Of a stretch of DNA of 14,658 nt, positions 6,080-13,684 are shown piece by piece. The notes beneath the pieces are model-generated. The model ran no database searches, was not told where the DNA came from, and saw only the letters and a list, made by a program, of their open reading frames with translations. The first letter of the stretch is position 1. Each line of letters begins with the position of its first letter. The position numbers were made by a program, and so were the translations under genes. Source of the stretch: Darwinimomas sp963643215 (lineage in GTDB: Bacteria; Bacillota; Clostridia; Lachnospirales; Lachnospiraceae); the NCBI GenBank assembly GCA_963643215.1, contig CAVIJY010000117.1, forward strand, positions 1 through 14,658, read 5' to 3'.

Positions 6080-8167
6080 ATGGATCTCAGCAAGCTGCTC
6101 AAGCCGCGTACCGTAGCCATAGTCGGAGCCAGTGAGAAGGCTGGCTTCGGCGGTGATACAACGCGTAACTATCTGAAATTTTCCAAGAACCTGGATCAGC
6201 TCTATCTGGTCAATCCGGGTCGTGATACGATATTCGGTCACAAGGCATATCACTCGCTGGCAGAGATCCCGACTGATGTGGATCTGGTGATACTGTGCAC
6301 GCCGCAGAAGACCATCATCGACCTGCTGGAGCAGGCGGCGGCAAAGCACTGCGGCGGCGCGGTGGTATATGCCAGCGGATACAGCGAGATCGGCGCCGAG
6401 GGCAAGGTGCTACAACAGGAGCTGGTGGCGCGCGCCGATGAGCTGGGCATCGCCGTCATGGGACCCAACTGCGCGGGCTTTGCCAATTTCGTGGATGGCA
6501 TATTTGCATTTGCCTTCCTCGTAGAGGAGCGCTCCAGACACGGCAATATCGGCATGGTATCGCAGTCGGGGCAGGTGGCGCTCGGAGGACTGGACAGCCG
6601 CACGATGGGCTTCAGTCATGTGATCGCCTCCGGCAATTCCTGCAATGTGAAGGTCGAGGACTATCTGGACTTCCTAGTGGACGATGAGGATACCAAGGTC
6701 GTCGCGGCATACATGGAGGGGATCACCAATCCGACGCTGCTGACGCAGACACTGCGCAAGGCGGCATTGAAGAAGAAGCCCGTAGTCATATTGAAGACCG
6801 GGCGCAGTGCCAAGTCGCAGGAGCTGGCGGCATCGCATACGGGATCGCTGTCCGGCGCGGATAAGGTGCTCAGAGCGGTATTTCGCCGCTACGGCGTCAT
6901 AGAAGCGACGGATCTCGAGGATCTCATGGCTATATCGACCACGCTGTCATGGCTGGGCGAGATGCCGCAGGGAGAGCGCTGTGTATTCATGAACGTATCC
7001 GGCGGAGAGGCGGGTGTGACGGCAGATCTGGCGGATGAGTTCGGTATACCGCTTGCATCATACAGCCCGGATACTCTGGCACACTTAAAGACACTCGTAC
7101 CCTACTACGGCAATGTGAATAATCCCTTTGATATGACGGCATCCATCGGCTACAACACTCCTGTCATGGTCGATGCCCTAAAGACCATCTCGGCGGACGA
7201 CGGCGTGGACGCGATAGTGATCGCATATACCATCACTCCCGAGGTATGGGACGATACCATCACGCATATGGTGGAGGCGGCGTCCATCGCGAGCGGGGAG
7301 CCGGGCATGAAGAGCATCTTCTGGCTGCCCTTCATCGAGCATACGAGAGATAAGGAGAGCGCCGACGCGCTGCGCAAGGCGCAGGTGGGGCTGCTCCCTA
7401 CCGGACGCTACGGCTGCTCCGCCCTCAAGAAGATACTGGACTACGCGACATGGCATTTCGAAGACTTCACGGCGGCTATCCCGGGCGTGAAGTTCGGCGC
7501 AAAGAGCTCCCTGAGCGAGTACGAGAGCCTGTGCTATCTGCGCGCGCACGGCGTGACGATCCCGCCGCAGGCAGTGGCCGCGACGGCAGATGAGGCAGCG
7601 GAGGCAGCGAAGATGCTGGGATATCCGCTGTCGGTCAAGATTCACTCGGCAGATATACAGCACAAGTCCGATGTAGGCGGCGTCAGGCTGGGTATCCGCG
7701 ACGAGGGCGAGCTGCGGGTTGCATTTGACACAGTCATGGATAACTGCAGGAAGAACGCGCCGCAGGCGCGGCTGGAGGGAGTGCTCCTAAAGCCGATGCT
7801 GAAAACCGGCGTCGAGATGATCATCGGCGTGAACAACGACAAGGACTTCGGTCCGCAGGTGATGGTAGGTATGGGCGGAATATTTGTAGAGCTTTTCAAG
7901 GATGTACAGCTGGCACCCGCTCCGCTGACACGTGGGCAGGCGATGGATATGATCAGATCGCTCAAGGCATTCCCACTGCTGGACGGATACCGCGGCGGCG
8001 CAAGGTGCGACGCGCAGGCACTGGCGGATCTCTTGGTAGATATCAGCAGGATGGCGGCGGACGGCAAGGACGAGATACGCGAGCTGGATATCAACCCCGT
8101 CTTCGTCACGGAGGACGGCGTAGCCATAGCGGACGCGCTGCTCGTGCTCAACGCGCAGGAGGGCTGA
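6080..8167 (+). CDS. ADP-forming acyl-CoA synthetase (alpha-beta fusion)
   Basis: This 695-residue cytoplasmic enzyme is of the acetate-CoA ligase (ADP-forming) type. It converts acyl-CoA + ADP + phosphate to acid + ATP + CoA by way of a phosphohistidine. The order is a CoA-binding domain (about 1-130, VAIVGASEK and MGPNCAGF), a succinyl-CoA-ligase-like domain with the catalytic His253 in AASHTGSLSGAD, a linker with a second ligase-like domain (about 290-460), then a C-terminal ATP-grasp domain (about 475-690) with SDVGGVRLGI and ELDINPVFV. This is the complete bacterial single-chain form, so no separate beta gene is needed. It lies downstream of the 2-oxoacid oxidoreductase, the standard pairing in anaerobic amino-acid fermentation, where it conserves the thioester as ATP. 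The next gene starts one base after the stop. The acyl group is unknown. Confidence 0.94.
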   Translation: MDLSKLLKPRTVAIVGASEKAGFGGDTTRNYLKFSKNLDQLYLVNPGRDTIFGHKAYHSLAEIPTDVDLVILCTPQKTIIDLLEQAAAKHCGGAVVYASGYSEIGAEGKVLQQELVARADELGIAVMGPNCAGFANFVDGIFAFAFLVEERSRHGNIGMVSQSGQVALGGLDSRTMGFSHVIASGNSCNVKVEDYLDFLVDDEDTKVVAAYMEGITNPTLLTQTLRKAALKKKPVVILKTGRSAKSQELAASHTGSLSGADKVLRAVFRRYGVIEATDLEDLMAISTTLSWLGEMPQGERCVFMNVSGGEAGVTADLADEFGIPLASYSPDTLAHLKTLVPYYGNVNNPFDMTASIGYNTPVMVDALKTISADDGVDAIVIAYTITPEVWDDTITHMVEAASIASGEPGMKSIFWLPFIEHTRDKESADALRKAQVGLLPTGRYGCSALKKILDYATWHFEDFTAAIPGVKFGAKSSLSEYESLCYLRAHGVTIPPQAVAATADEAAEAAKMLGYPLSVKIHSADIQHKSDVGGVRLGIRDEGELRVAFDTVMDNCRKNAPQARLEGVLLKPMLKTGVEMIIGVNNDKDFGPQVMVGMGGIFVELFKDVQLAPAPLTRGQAMDMIRSLKAFPLLDGYRGGARCDAQALADLLVDISRMAADGKDEIRELDINPVFVTEDGVAIADALLVLNAQEG

Positions 8168-8168
8168 T

Positions 8169-8822
8169 ATGACAGGCAGAGCAGGGAGTATCCTGCGCAG
8201 CGAGGGGAGGGCGGTCACACAGATATTTATCGGGTGCCTTCTGTACGCGCTCTCCGTGGTGCTCTTTATCGACCCGGTGCATATCATACCCGGCTCCGTG
8301 ACGGGTATCGCCGTGGTGGTCAAGGCACTGACCGGATTCCCTATCGGGATGCTCAATCTTATCGTCAATGTACCGATGGTCATCTGGGCGACAGTCAAGA
8401 TGGGCAAGAGGATACTCATCTATACCGGACTGACGGTGCTGCTCAACTCTGTGATGATGGACGCTCTGGCATGGCTCCCCGCCATGACCACGGATATGTT
8501 CCTCGCGAGCGTGTTCGGAGGAGTGGTGATGGGTATCGGGCTGGGGCTGATACTGGATGCCGGAGGCAGCACGGGAGGCACTACGCTGGCGGGGCATCTG
8601 GTGCTGAGAAGTCATCCTGATATACCCATGGGCGATGTGCTGATGGTGGGAGACTTTATCATCATCACGCTCGGCGCGGTCTTCATGAAGGACTGCGAGC
8701 TGCTGCTGTGGTCTATCGTGGATCTGTATGTATGCGTGGTCGTGATCAACAAGACCATGTACGGCTGGCTGAAGAAGAGCCGCGAGGCGGGATGCAGCGC
8801 ACCAGAGCAGACGAGCGCATAG
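8169..8822 (+). CDS. YitT/DUF161-like integral membrane protein
   Basis: This 217-residue membrane protein has about five or six hydrophobic segments, roughly residues 17-37, 40-62, 65-75, 80-105, 107-130 and 155-190. The pattern is that of the YitT (DUF161) family: FIDPVHIIPGSVTGIAVV, LNLIVNVPM, and DAGGSTGGTTL, which is the conserved glycine-rich turn. Typical YitT proteins are about 280 residues and end in a soluble DUF2179 domain. That domain is missing and the protein ends shortly after the last membrane segment. Function is unknown for the family; small-molecule transport has been suggested. It starts one base after the synthetase stop, so it is clearly part of the operon. It may serve the pathway as a carrier or exporter, but nothing in the sequence proves this. 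Confidence 0.85.
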   Translation: MTGRAGSILRSEGRAVTQIFIGCLLYALSVVLFIDPVHIIPGSVTGIAVVVKALTGFPIGMLNLIVNVPMVIWATVKMGKRILIYTGLTVLLNSVMMDALAWLPAMTTDMFLASVFGGVVMGIGLGLILDAGGSTGGTTLAGHLVLRSHPDIPMGDVLMVGDFIIITLGAVFMKDCELLLWSIVDLYVCVVVINKTMYGWLKKSREAGCSAPEQTSA

Positions 8823-8826
8823 GATA

Positions 8827-8848
8827 TATCTGCTCGCCTCAGCAGATA
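8827..8848. promoter_or_regulatory. Small stem-loop before ridA
   Basis: TATCTGCT (8827-8834) and AGCAGATA (8841-8848) form a perfect 8-bp stem with a 6-base loop between the YitT-like gene and ridA. No T-run follows. It may act as an mRNA stability or processing hairpin. Confidence 0.5.
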
Positions 8849-8884
8849 ATATGAGGCAGGATAAGTATGAGGAGGAAAATGCTT

Positions 8885-9262
8885 ATGAAAATGGAGGAGC
8901 TGGTAAGCAGGCAGGCGTCTCCCGCGCTGGGACCGTACTGCCACGGGAGAAGGCTGGGAGATCTGATCATCACGTCCGGACAGATTCCGCTGACCAAGGA
9001 CGGAGAGTTCGTGCACGAGATTAAGGCGGCCACCAAGCTCGTGCTGGGCAATCTTCTGAGCATCGTCGAGGCGGGAGGCGGAAGCCTAGAGACGGTAGCC
9101 AGGGTAGATGTGTATCTGAAGGATCTGGCGGATTTTGACGCGATGAACGAGGCATATGCCGAGTTCTTCGGAGATCACAGACCGACGAGAGTATGTGTGC
9201 AGGTAGCCGATATTGCGGAGGGTGCTCCCATCGAGGCGGCTATGATCGCGATGGCGCAGTAG
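8885..9262 (+). CDS. RidA-type enamine/imine deaminase
   Basis: This 125-residue Rid (YjgF/YER057c/UK114) protein should be cytoplasmic and trimeric. RidA hydrolyses reactive 2-enamines and 2-imines to 2-oxoacids and ammonia. The key RidA residues are present: Tyr18 in GPY, Arg102 and Cys104 in PTRVCV, and Glu117 in PIEAAMIA. TSGQIPL and ETVARVDVYLKD also match. Four in-frame ATGs occur (8867, 8879, 8885, 8891). AGGAGG at 8870-8875 overlaps codons after the first, so 8885 is chosen, 9 bases after that site; 8879 or 8891 remain possible. It sits between the membrane protein and the GntP-like gene, 14 bases before the latter. Its presence in the operon suggests an unstable enamine or imine intermediate that feeds the 2-oxoacid oxidoreductase. 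Confidence 0.9.
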   Translation: MKMEELVSRQASPALGPYCHGRRLGDLIITSGQIPLTKDGEFVHEIKAATKLVLGNLLSIVEAGGGSLETVARVDVYLKDLADFDAMNEAYAEFFGDHRPTRVCVQVADIAEGAPIEAAMIAMAQ

Positions 9263-9276
9263 AGGGGAGCGTATAG

Positions 9277-10560
9277 ATGTTAAGTATACTGATTGCACTC
9301 GCCGTACTGTGCTATGGATGCTTTAAGGGTCTGTCTACGCTGTGGATGGCGCCTCTATGCGCGATCATCGTAGCGACGCTGAGCGGACTTGATGTATTTA
9401 CGGCATTTACCCAGACATATATGGGCGGGTTTGCTGAGTTTACCGAAGGCTATCTCATGATATTCATGTTGGGGGCGATCTTCGGCAAGCTGATGGAGAT
9501 CAGCGGCGCGGCACATTCTATCGGTGCCGCCGTAATCAAGCTGGTGGGCAGGAAAAAGGCTGTACTTGCAGTGATTATTTCCTGCTCCATCATGACATAC
9601 GGAGGCATCTCCCTGTTTATAGTCATGTTTGTTATCTATCCGATAGCAGCGGCAGCCTTCAGGGATGCGGATATCCCGCGATGCCTTTTCCCCGGAGCAT
9701 ATGCTGCAGGCTGTTATACATTTACCATGACGGCACTGCCGGGATCTCCTCAGATTCAGAATCTGATTCCTACACAGTATTTCGGGACGACTGCCGCAGC
9801 AGCGCCTGTGATGGGTTGCATCGCCTCCGTGCTGTTTCTGATATTCAGCATCATATGGATGGACATGAGAGAGAAGAAGCTGAAAAAAGCGGGACTTGGA
9901 TGGACAGAACACACGCAGGCGACCTCAGCTGCGGAAATCAAGGATATGCACCCGATGGTTGCGGTCCTGCCGCTTTTGACGGTCGTTGTGGTGCTGAATA
10001 TATTGAAGCAGGATGCGGTCATCGCACTTGCGTGCGGGGTAATTGCGGCTATCCTGTGCGGACTGAAGAATGTGAAGATACCGCAGTTTATAGAGGCGTT
10101 TAACTCGGGCGCGGTGGAATCTCTGGAGATATCGCTGATCACATCTGCCGTAGTCGGCTTCGGGTCAGTGGTCAAGACCGTACCGGCGTTCAACAATCTG
10201 GCGGACGCGGTATTTCAGCTGCCAATCAGCCCGCTGCTGGTCATCTTTATATCTATCAATGTGCTGGCGGGTATCTGCGGTTCGGCATCAGGCGGCATGA
10301 GTATAGCCTTGTCCGCACTTGGCGACAAGTTCATAGCGCTCTCCGAGAGCACGGGTATCCCGCTTACGGTATTTCACAGGATAGTCTCGCTGTCATCGGG
10401 CGGACTTGATACGCTGCCTCCGGGCGCGGCGGCGCTGCTCAAGTACTGCGGGTGCAGCTTCAAGGAAAGCTATATCGATGTATTTATGATAAGCGTTATC
10501 GCACCTATCTGTATCACGCTGTTCTGTATACTTTTAGCCAGTTTTGGACTGACATTCTAG
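9277..10560 (+). CDS. GntP-family permease
   Basis: This 427-residue, very hydrophobic protein has about 12 membrane segments spread over the full length and a charged cytoplasmic loop near 193-225. It resembles the GntP (gluconate:H+ symporter) superfamily, which also contains 3-hydroxybutyrate and other organic-acid carriers. Family-like parts include the glycine and serine-rich CGSASGGMSIALSALGDKF (about 334-352) and SLSSGGLDTLPPGAAALL (about 369-386), typical of the second half. AGGGGAG lies just before the ATG, 14 bases after ridA. Substrate cannot be read from sequence. In this operon it may import an organic acid or amino-acid derivative, or export the acid formed by the ADP-forming synthetase. 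A second, unrelated transporter lies two genes downstream. Codon use looks slightly less GC-rich than in the upstream genes (impression only). Confidence 0.88.
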   Translation: MLSILIALAVLCYGCFKGLSTLWMAPLCAIIVATLSGLDVFTAFTQTYMGGFAEFTEGYLMIFMLGAIFGKLMEISGAAHSIGAAVIKLVGRKKAVLAVIISCSIMTYGGISLFIVMFVIYPIAAAAFRDADIPRCLFPGAYAAGCYTFTMTALPGSPQIQNLIPTQYFGTTAAAAPVMGCIASVLFLIFSIIWMDMREKKLKKAGLGWTEHTQATSAAEIKDMHPMVAVLPLLTVVVVLNILKQDAVIALACGVIAAILCGLKNVKIPQFIEAFNSGAVESLEISLITSAVVGFGSVVKTVPAFNNLADAVFQLPISPLLVIFISINVLAGICGSASGGMSIALSALGDKFIALSESTGIPLTVFHRIVSLSSGGLDTLPPGAAALLKYCGCSFKESYIDVFMISVIAPICITLFCILLASFGLTF

Positions 10561-10646
10561 CGAACGTCACAAACACGGGCATACAGCAAGTCGTGATATC
10601 CGGCCGGCCGTAAGTCGGCGGTCACACTACGAAAGAGAGGATACTT

Positions 10647-11720
10647 ATGGGAATCAGAAGAATGTTTGATGCGGTAGAGTTCCACGAGGGCGAGCCGATG
10701 CGTGTTATCACCAGCGGAGCTCCGTCCATCCCGGGAGCGACGGTATATGACAAATGTCAGTGGCTCAAGGAGCACGATGATCAGATACGGCTGATGATGC
10801 TGCGTGAGCCCAGAGGCATACCGGCGACATGCGCCAATCTGCTGGTCAATACCAATCGCGATGACTGCGAGGCGGGATATATCATCATGGAGCAGGTGGA
10901 GTATCCGATGATGTCCGGCGGCAATACCATAGCCGTGGCTACGGTTCTCTTGGAGACCGGCATGATACCGATGACCAAGGAGATCATGGAGTTCAATCTT
11001 GAGGCACCTGCCGGGGTAATCCATATCAAGGCGCAGTGCGATCTGGCGAAGCGTAAATGCGTCAAGGTTGAGTTTGAGAATGTGCCTGCATTTGCAGTGT
11101 ATATAGACAAGGAAATTGATGTTCCCCATGTGGGCAAGGTAAAGGTAAATATAGCGTGGGGCGGTATGTTCTACTGCCTGATAGATGCTACGCAGTTTAC
11201 GGACTACGGTCCCAACGGACTGGAGCTCAAGCCGGAAAACGGCAAGGACATCTCCAAGCTGTCATCATTGATCACGACTGCTGCTATCGAGCAGTGTCCG
11301 GTGGAGCATCCTGACTATCCGGGTGTCGGCATCACTCTGTCGGTAATGTTCCAGCCTCCGGTGACAGAGGGTACGTATATGCGTACTTCCAACTGGTACG
11401 CGACCGGCAAGGTAGACTTTGATGATCCCCAGACATGGACGGGCGCTCTTGACCGCGGAGTGTGCGGTACGGGATGCTGTGCGCTTATGGCGGTAGAGCA
11501 TGCCAAGGGCAGACTGAAGGTAGGCGAACCCTTTGTCAATGAGGGACTGCTGGGCATCCAGTTTGACTGTCATATCGTAGAGGAGATCGACGATTTCTAC
11601 GGACACAAGGCTATCAAGCCGGCTGTCGCGGGCGGCGGCTGGATATATGGCTACAGCAAATGGGTGCTCGACGAGGACGACCCGTTCCCCAACGGCTTTA
11701 CGATCGGTGATATCTGGTAA
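10647..11720 (+). CDS. Proline racemase/hydroxyproline epimerase-family protein, Ser/Cys type
   Basis: This 357-residue member of the proline racemase superfamily (COG3938) acts, as far as the family is known, by removing and adding a proton at the alpha carbon of proline-like substrates, using two facing residues. The first position is Ser90 in MMSGGNTIAVATVLLETG, where classic racemases have Cys in MCGHG; the following His is also replaced (Gly92). The second is Cys273 in DRGVCGTG, so this half is intact. Cys/Cys pairs are typical of proline racemase and hydroxyproline epimerase, and Cys/Thr of trans-3-hydroxyproline dehydratase. Ser/Cys members are known but less studied. AGAGAGG precedes the ATG. 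It lies 86 bp after gntP and 17 bp before the betaine-type transporter, suggesting it acts on a proline-like or other betaine-derived substrate. True proline racemase activity is doubtful. Confidence 0.88.
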   Translation: MGIRRMFDAVEFHEGEPMRVITSGAPSIPGATVYDKCQWLKEHDDQIRLMMLREPRGIPATCANLLVNTNRDDCEAGYIIMEQVEYPMMSGGNTIAVATVLLETGMIPMTKEIMEFNLEAPAGVIHIKAQCDLAKRKCVKVEFENVPAFAVYIDKEIDVPHVGKVKVNIAWGGMFYCLIDATQFTDYGPNGLELKPENGKDISKLSSLITTAAIEQCPVEHPDYPGVGITLSVMFQPPVTEGTYMRTSNWYATGKVDFDDPQTWTGALDRGVCGTGCCALMAVEHAKGRLKVGEPFVNEGLLGIQFDCHIVEEIDDFYGHKAIKPAVAGGGWIYGYSKWVLDEDDPFPNGFTIGDIW

Positions 11721-11737
11721 GTGGGGGGGCAGGGAAA

Positions 11738-13318
11738 ATGGACGATTTCTTCAAAAAAGTAGATAAAGATGAATTTGTAGTCCCGGCCTTGCTTACTCTG
11801 GCTATTCTGATAATAGGTGTTGTTGCACCGCAGGCATTGGGCAGGATGATAGACGGACTGTTCGTCTTCGTGACTAATGATCTGGGATGGTTTTATGATC
11901 TCGGGATCGCTGCGCTGCTGATATTCTGCTTTTGGGCGGGATTTAGCCGTGTCGGACAGATCAGGCTCGGAGGCAAGGACGCGAAGCCGAATATGAGCAT
12001 GATGTCCTGGATAGCTGTCACATTTACATCAGGTATGGCTCTAGGCGTCGTATTCTACGGCGTCGGCGAGGGGCTCATGAATTACTGCGATTTCCCGAAA
12101 TTTGCTGGGATCGAGTCACTGACTCCGGAGGCGGCGGAAAATGCACTGGCATATGTATTTTTCCACTGGGGCTTCCACCCGTATGCTATATATTGCGGAT
12201 CGGGTCTCGGGTTCGCATTCGTGTACTGGAATACAAAAAGACCGTTTGCACTGTCGTCGGGTCTCTTCCCGTTCCTCGGAGAAAAGGGTGAAAAGGGACT
12301 GCCGGGCAAGATGGTCAACTGGCTTTGCATGTACATCATGGTAGCAACTCTCGGAGTGAACGTCGGCATGGCCACGCTTCAGATAGACGCAGGGCTTCGA
12401 TACGCCACGGGACTGGAGATATCGCAGACGCTGATGGCTCCGATCATCATCACGGTGATAGCTGTCACCGGCATCACCTGTGCGGCTTCGGGTATACACA
12501 AGGCTATCAAGTACGTATCAACGGCAAACATGGTTGTTTTCATAGTGCTGGTGGGGTGGGCATTTATCTTCGGCGGCACCAGATTTACCATAAACAATAT
12601 GGTGACATCCATCGGATCCTATCTGAAGATTCTGGTTCCCTACTCCTTCTATCTTGAGCCTGCATATCAGACCGGGTGGGTGGGCGGATGGACACTGTTC
12701 TACTGGGCATGGTGGCTGACAGTGGCTCCGCTTACGGGACTGTTTCTGATGAAGCTCGCCAAGGGTCGTACGATTCGCGAGTTTGTCATGGTCAACATGT
12801 TTATACCTATCGGATTTATAGTGATATGGTTCGGAACATTCGGTTCATCGGCTATCTATCAGGAGATGAACGGAGCCGGTATCTGGAACGATATCCAGAC
12901 ATATGGTTTCCCTGTGGCACTGTTCTCGTATCAGAAGAATCTGCCATTGCCTGAGATCATGACGGTGATAGGCTTTGCGGCCATCTTCATGTCCTTTATC
13001 ACACAAAATGAATCCATGGTCTACGCTATGGCCGGAATGACCGCGATGGACAGATCCGAAAATGAGATAGGCGAGCAGAAGTCCCCGTTGTTCCTCAAGA
13101 TATTCTGGGGCGCAGCCATTGCATTGATGGGTTATATACTTCTGCTGTCAGGCGGTCTGGACTCAGTTCAGCACTCGGTACTGGTGCTGGGGATACCGGT
13201 AATGATCATACTGCTTATCAATGCAGCAAGCTTTATCAAGGCAACGACGCACAGAGAGATCTATGATCTGACGCTGACGCAGGAGCAGAGAGAGCGCCTG
13301 CTGAGAGAAAAGGAATAG
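11738..13318 (+). CDS. BCCT-family betaine/carnitine/choline-type transporter
   Basis: This 526-residue membrane protein has about 12 transmembrane helices, as in BetP, OpuD and CaiT. The unwound third helix reads SGMALGVVFYGVGEG (98-112), close to the glycine-rich BetP segment. The Trp-rich segment FYWAWWLTVAPLTGLF (about 321-336) and KGRTIREFVMVNMFIP follow. Compared with my recollection of BetP, the aromatic box keeps W144, Y152 and W326 but has Tyr149 where BetP has Trp194, and V329 where BetP has Trp377. This may suit a bulkier quaternary amine. The C-terminal tail (LTLTQEQRERLLREKE) is short, without the long osmosensing extension of BetP, so a catabolic role is likelier than osmoprotection. 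The start is 17 bases after the racemase-like gene, behind a run of seven G. It is the strongest pointer to a betaine as pathway substrate. Confidence 0.93.
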   Translation: MDDFFKKVDKDEFVVPALLTLAILIIGVVAPQALGRMIDGLFVFVTNDLGWFYDLGIAALLIFCFWAGFSRVGQIRLGGKDAKPNMSMMSWIAVTFTSGMALGVVFYGVGEGLMNYCDFPKFAGIESLTPEAAENALAYVFFHWGFHPYAIYCGSGLGFAFVYWNTKRPFALSSGLFPFLGEKGEKGLPGKMVNWLCMYIMVATLGVNVGMATLQIDAGLRYATGLEISQTLMAPIIITVIAVTGITCAASGIHKAIKYVSTANMVVFIVLVGWAFIFGGTRFTINNMVTSIGSYLKILVPYSFYLEPAYQTGWVGGWTLFYWAWWLTVAPLTGLFLMKLAKGRTIREFVMVNMFIPIGFIVIWFGTFGSSAIYQEMNGAGIWNDIQTYGFPVALFSYQKNLPLPEIMTVIGFAAIFMSFITQNESMVYAMAGMTAMDRSENEIGEQKSPLFLKIFWGAAIALMGYILLLSGGLDSVQHSVLVLGIPVMIILLINAASFIKATTHREIYDLTLTQEQRERLLREKE

Positions 13319-13375
13319 ATGATAGCGGCGTCGCCGAGACGGTGATACAGCACCGGCAGTATACAGCATCTAGCA

Positions 13376-13496
13376 TAGGAGATAATGTCGAAGGGTCAAG
13401 CCTCCTCATACAAGCGTGCTTGCATCTGGGGTTGGAGCCTTTCGGCCTTGATATACGGATTCTCCCATTCACTAAAAAGCCTTTAACTATCTCCTA
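13376..13496. repeat. Hairpin element sharing a module with the 1214-1489 element
   Basis: TAGGAGATA (13376-13384) and TATCTCCTA (13488-13496) are perfect 9-bp inverted repeats closing a 121-bp block. The inside holds GGGTCAA, CTCATACAAGC, GCTTGCATC and GGAGCCTTTCGG in order. This closely matches the H3 module of the upstream element (GGGTCAA, CTCATGCAAGC, GCTTGCATC, GAACCTTTTG), in the same orientation. The centre CAAGC/GCTTG and flanks form a long imperfect stem. The closing repeats of the two elements differ in sequence while both pair. No gene is seen in 13319-13684; the block before this element (13319-13375) has only short stems. Confidence 0.6.
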
Positions 13497-13523
13497 GCTG
13501 TGCATACAAGTTTCCCTCTTAAC

Positions 13524-13563
13524 ACAAGAGCCCTCCCGATAGGCCCATCGGGAGGGCTCTTGT
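13524..13563. terminator. Strong terminator-like stem-loop after the operon
   Basis: ACAAGAGCCCTCCCGAT (13524-13540) and ATCGGGAGGGCTCTTGT (13547-13563) form a perfect 17-bp stem with the loop AGGCCC. The GC-rich core and the CTCTTGT end resemble clostridial intrinsic terminators, but no clean T-run follows on either strand. It probably ends the transporter operon and insulates the next gene, whose likely -35 box begins inside the distal edge of this stem. Confidence 0.75.
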
Positions 13564-13588
13564 CATATGACAAGTTACAGTGTAAAAT
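13560..13588 (+). promoter_or_regulatory. Promoter of the HipA-like gene
   Basis: TTGTCA (13560-13565) and TAAAAT (13583-13588) are separated by 17 bp, a near-consensus promoter. The -35 box lies within the perfect 16-bp palindrome 13559-13574 (CTTGTCAT/ATGACAAG). Transcription would start near 13595, about 90 bases before the ATG at 13685. Confidence 0.6.
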
Positions 13589-13611
13589 TCACTTGATGTA
13601 CGTCAAGTGAA
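13588..13611. promoter_or_regulatory. Operator-like palindrome over the predicted transcription start
   Basis: The arms TTCACTTGA (13588-13596) and TCAAGTGAA (13603-13611) are exact inverted repeats around TGTACG, giving a 24-bp near-perfect palindrome immediately after the -10 box. That is the expected place for a repressor operator. ACAACGCCA then recurs twice between about 13617 and 13656, with related ATTGCCAAAC. The protein that would bind is not in the window. Confidence 0.55.
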
Positions 13612-13684
13612 ACCAGACAACGCCAGGTGATCACAAGCATTGCCAAACAACGCCAAACAATGACCCGTAGAGAGAGGAGCATAT

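Noticed and set aside
7642..8419. Minus-strand frames opposite the acyl-CoA synthetase and YitT genes
   Set aside because: They are Ser/Pro- or His/Arg-rich shadows, with no ribosome site and no motif.
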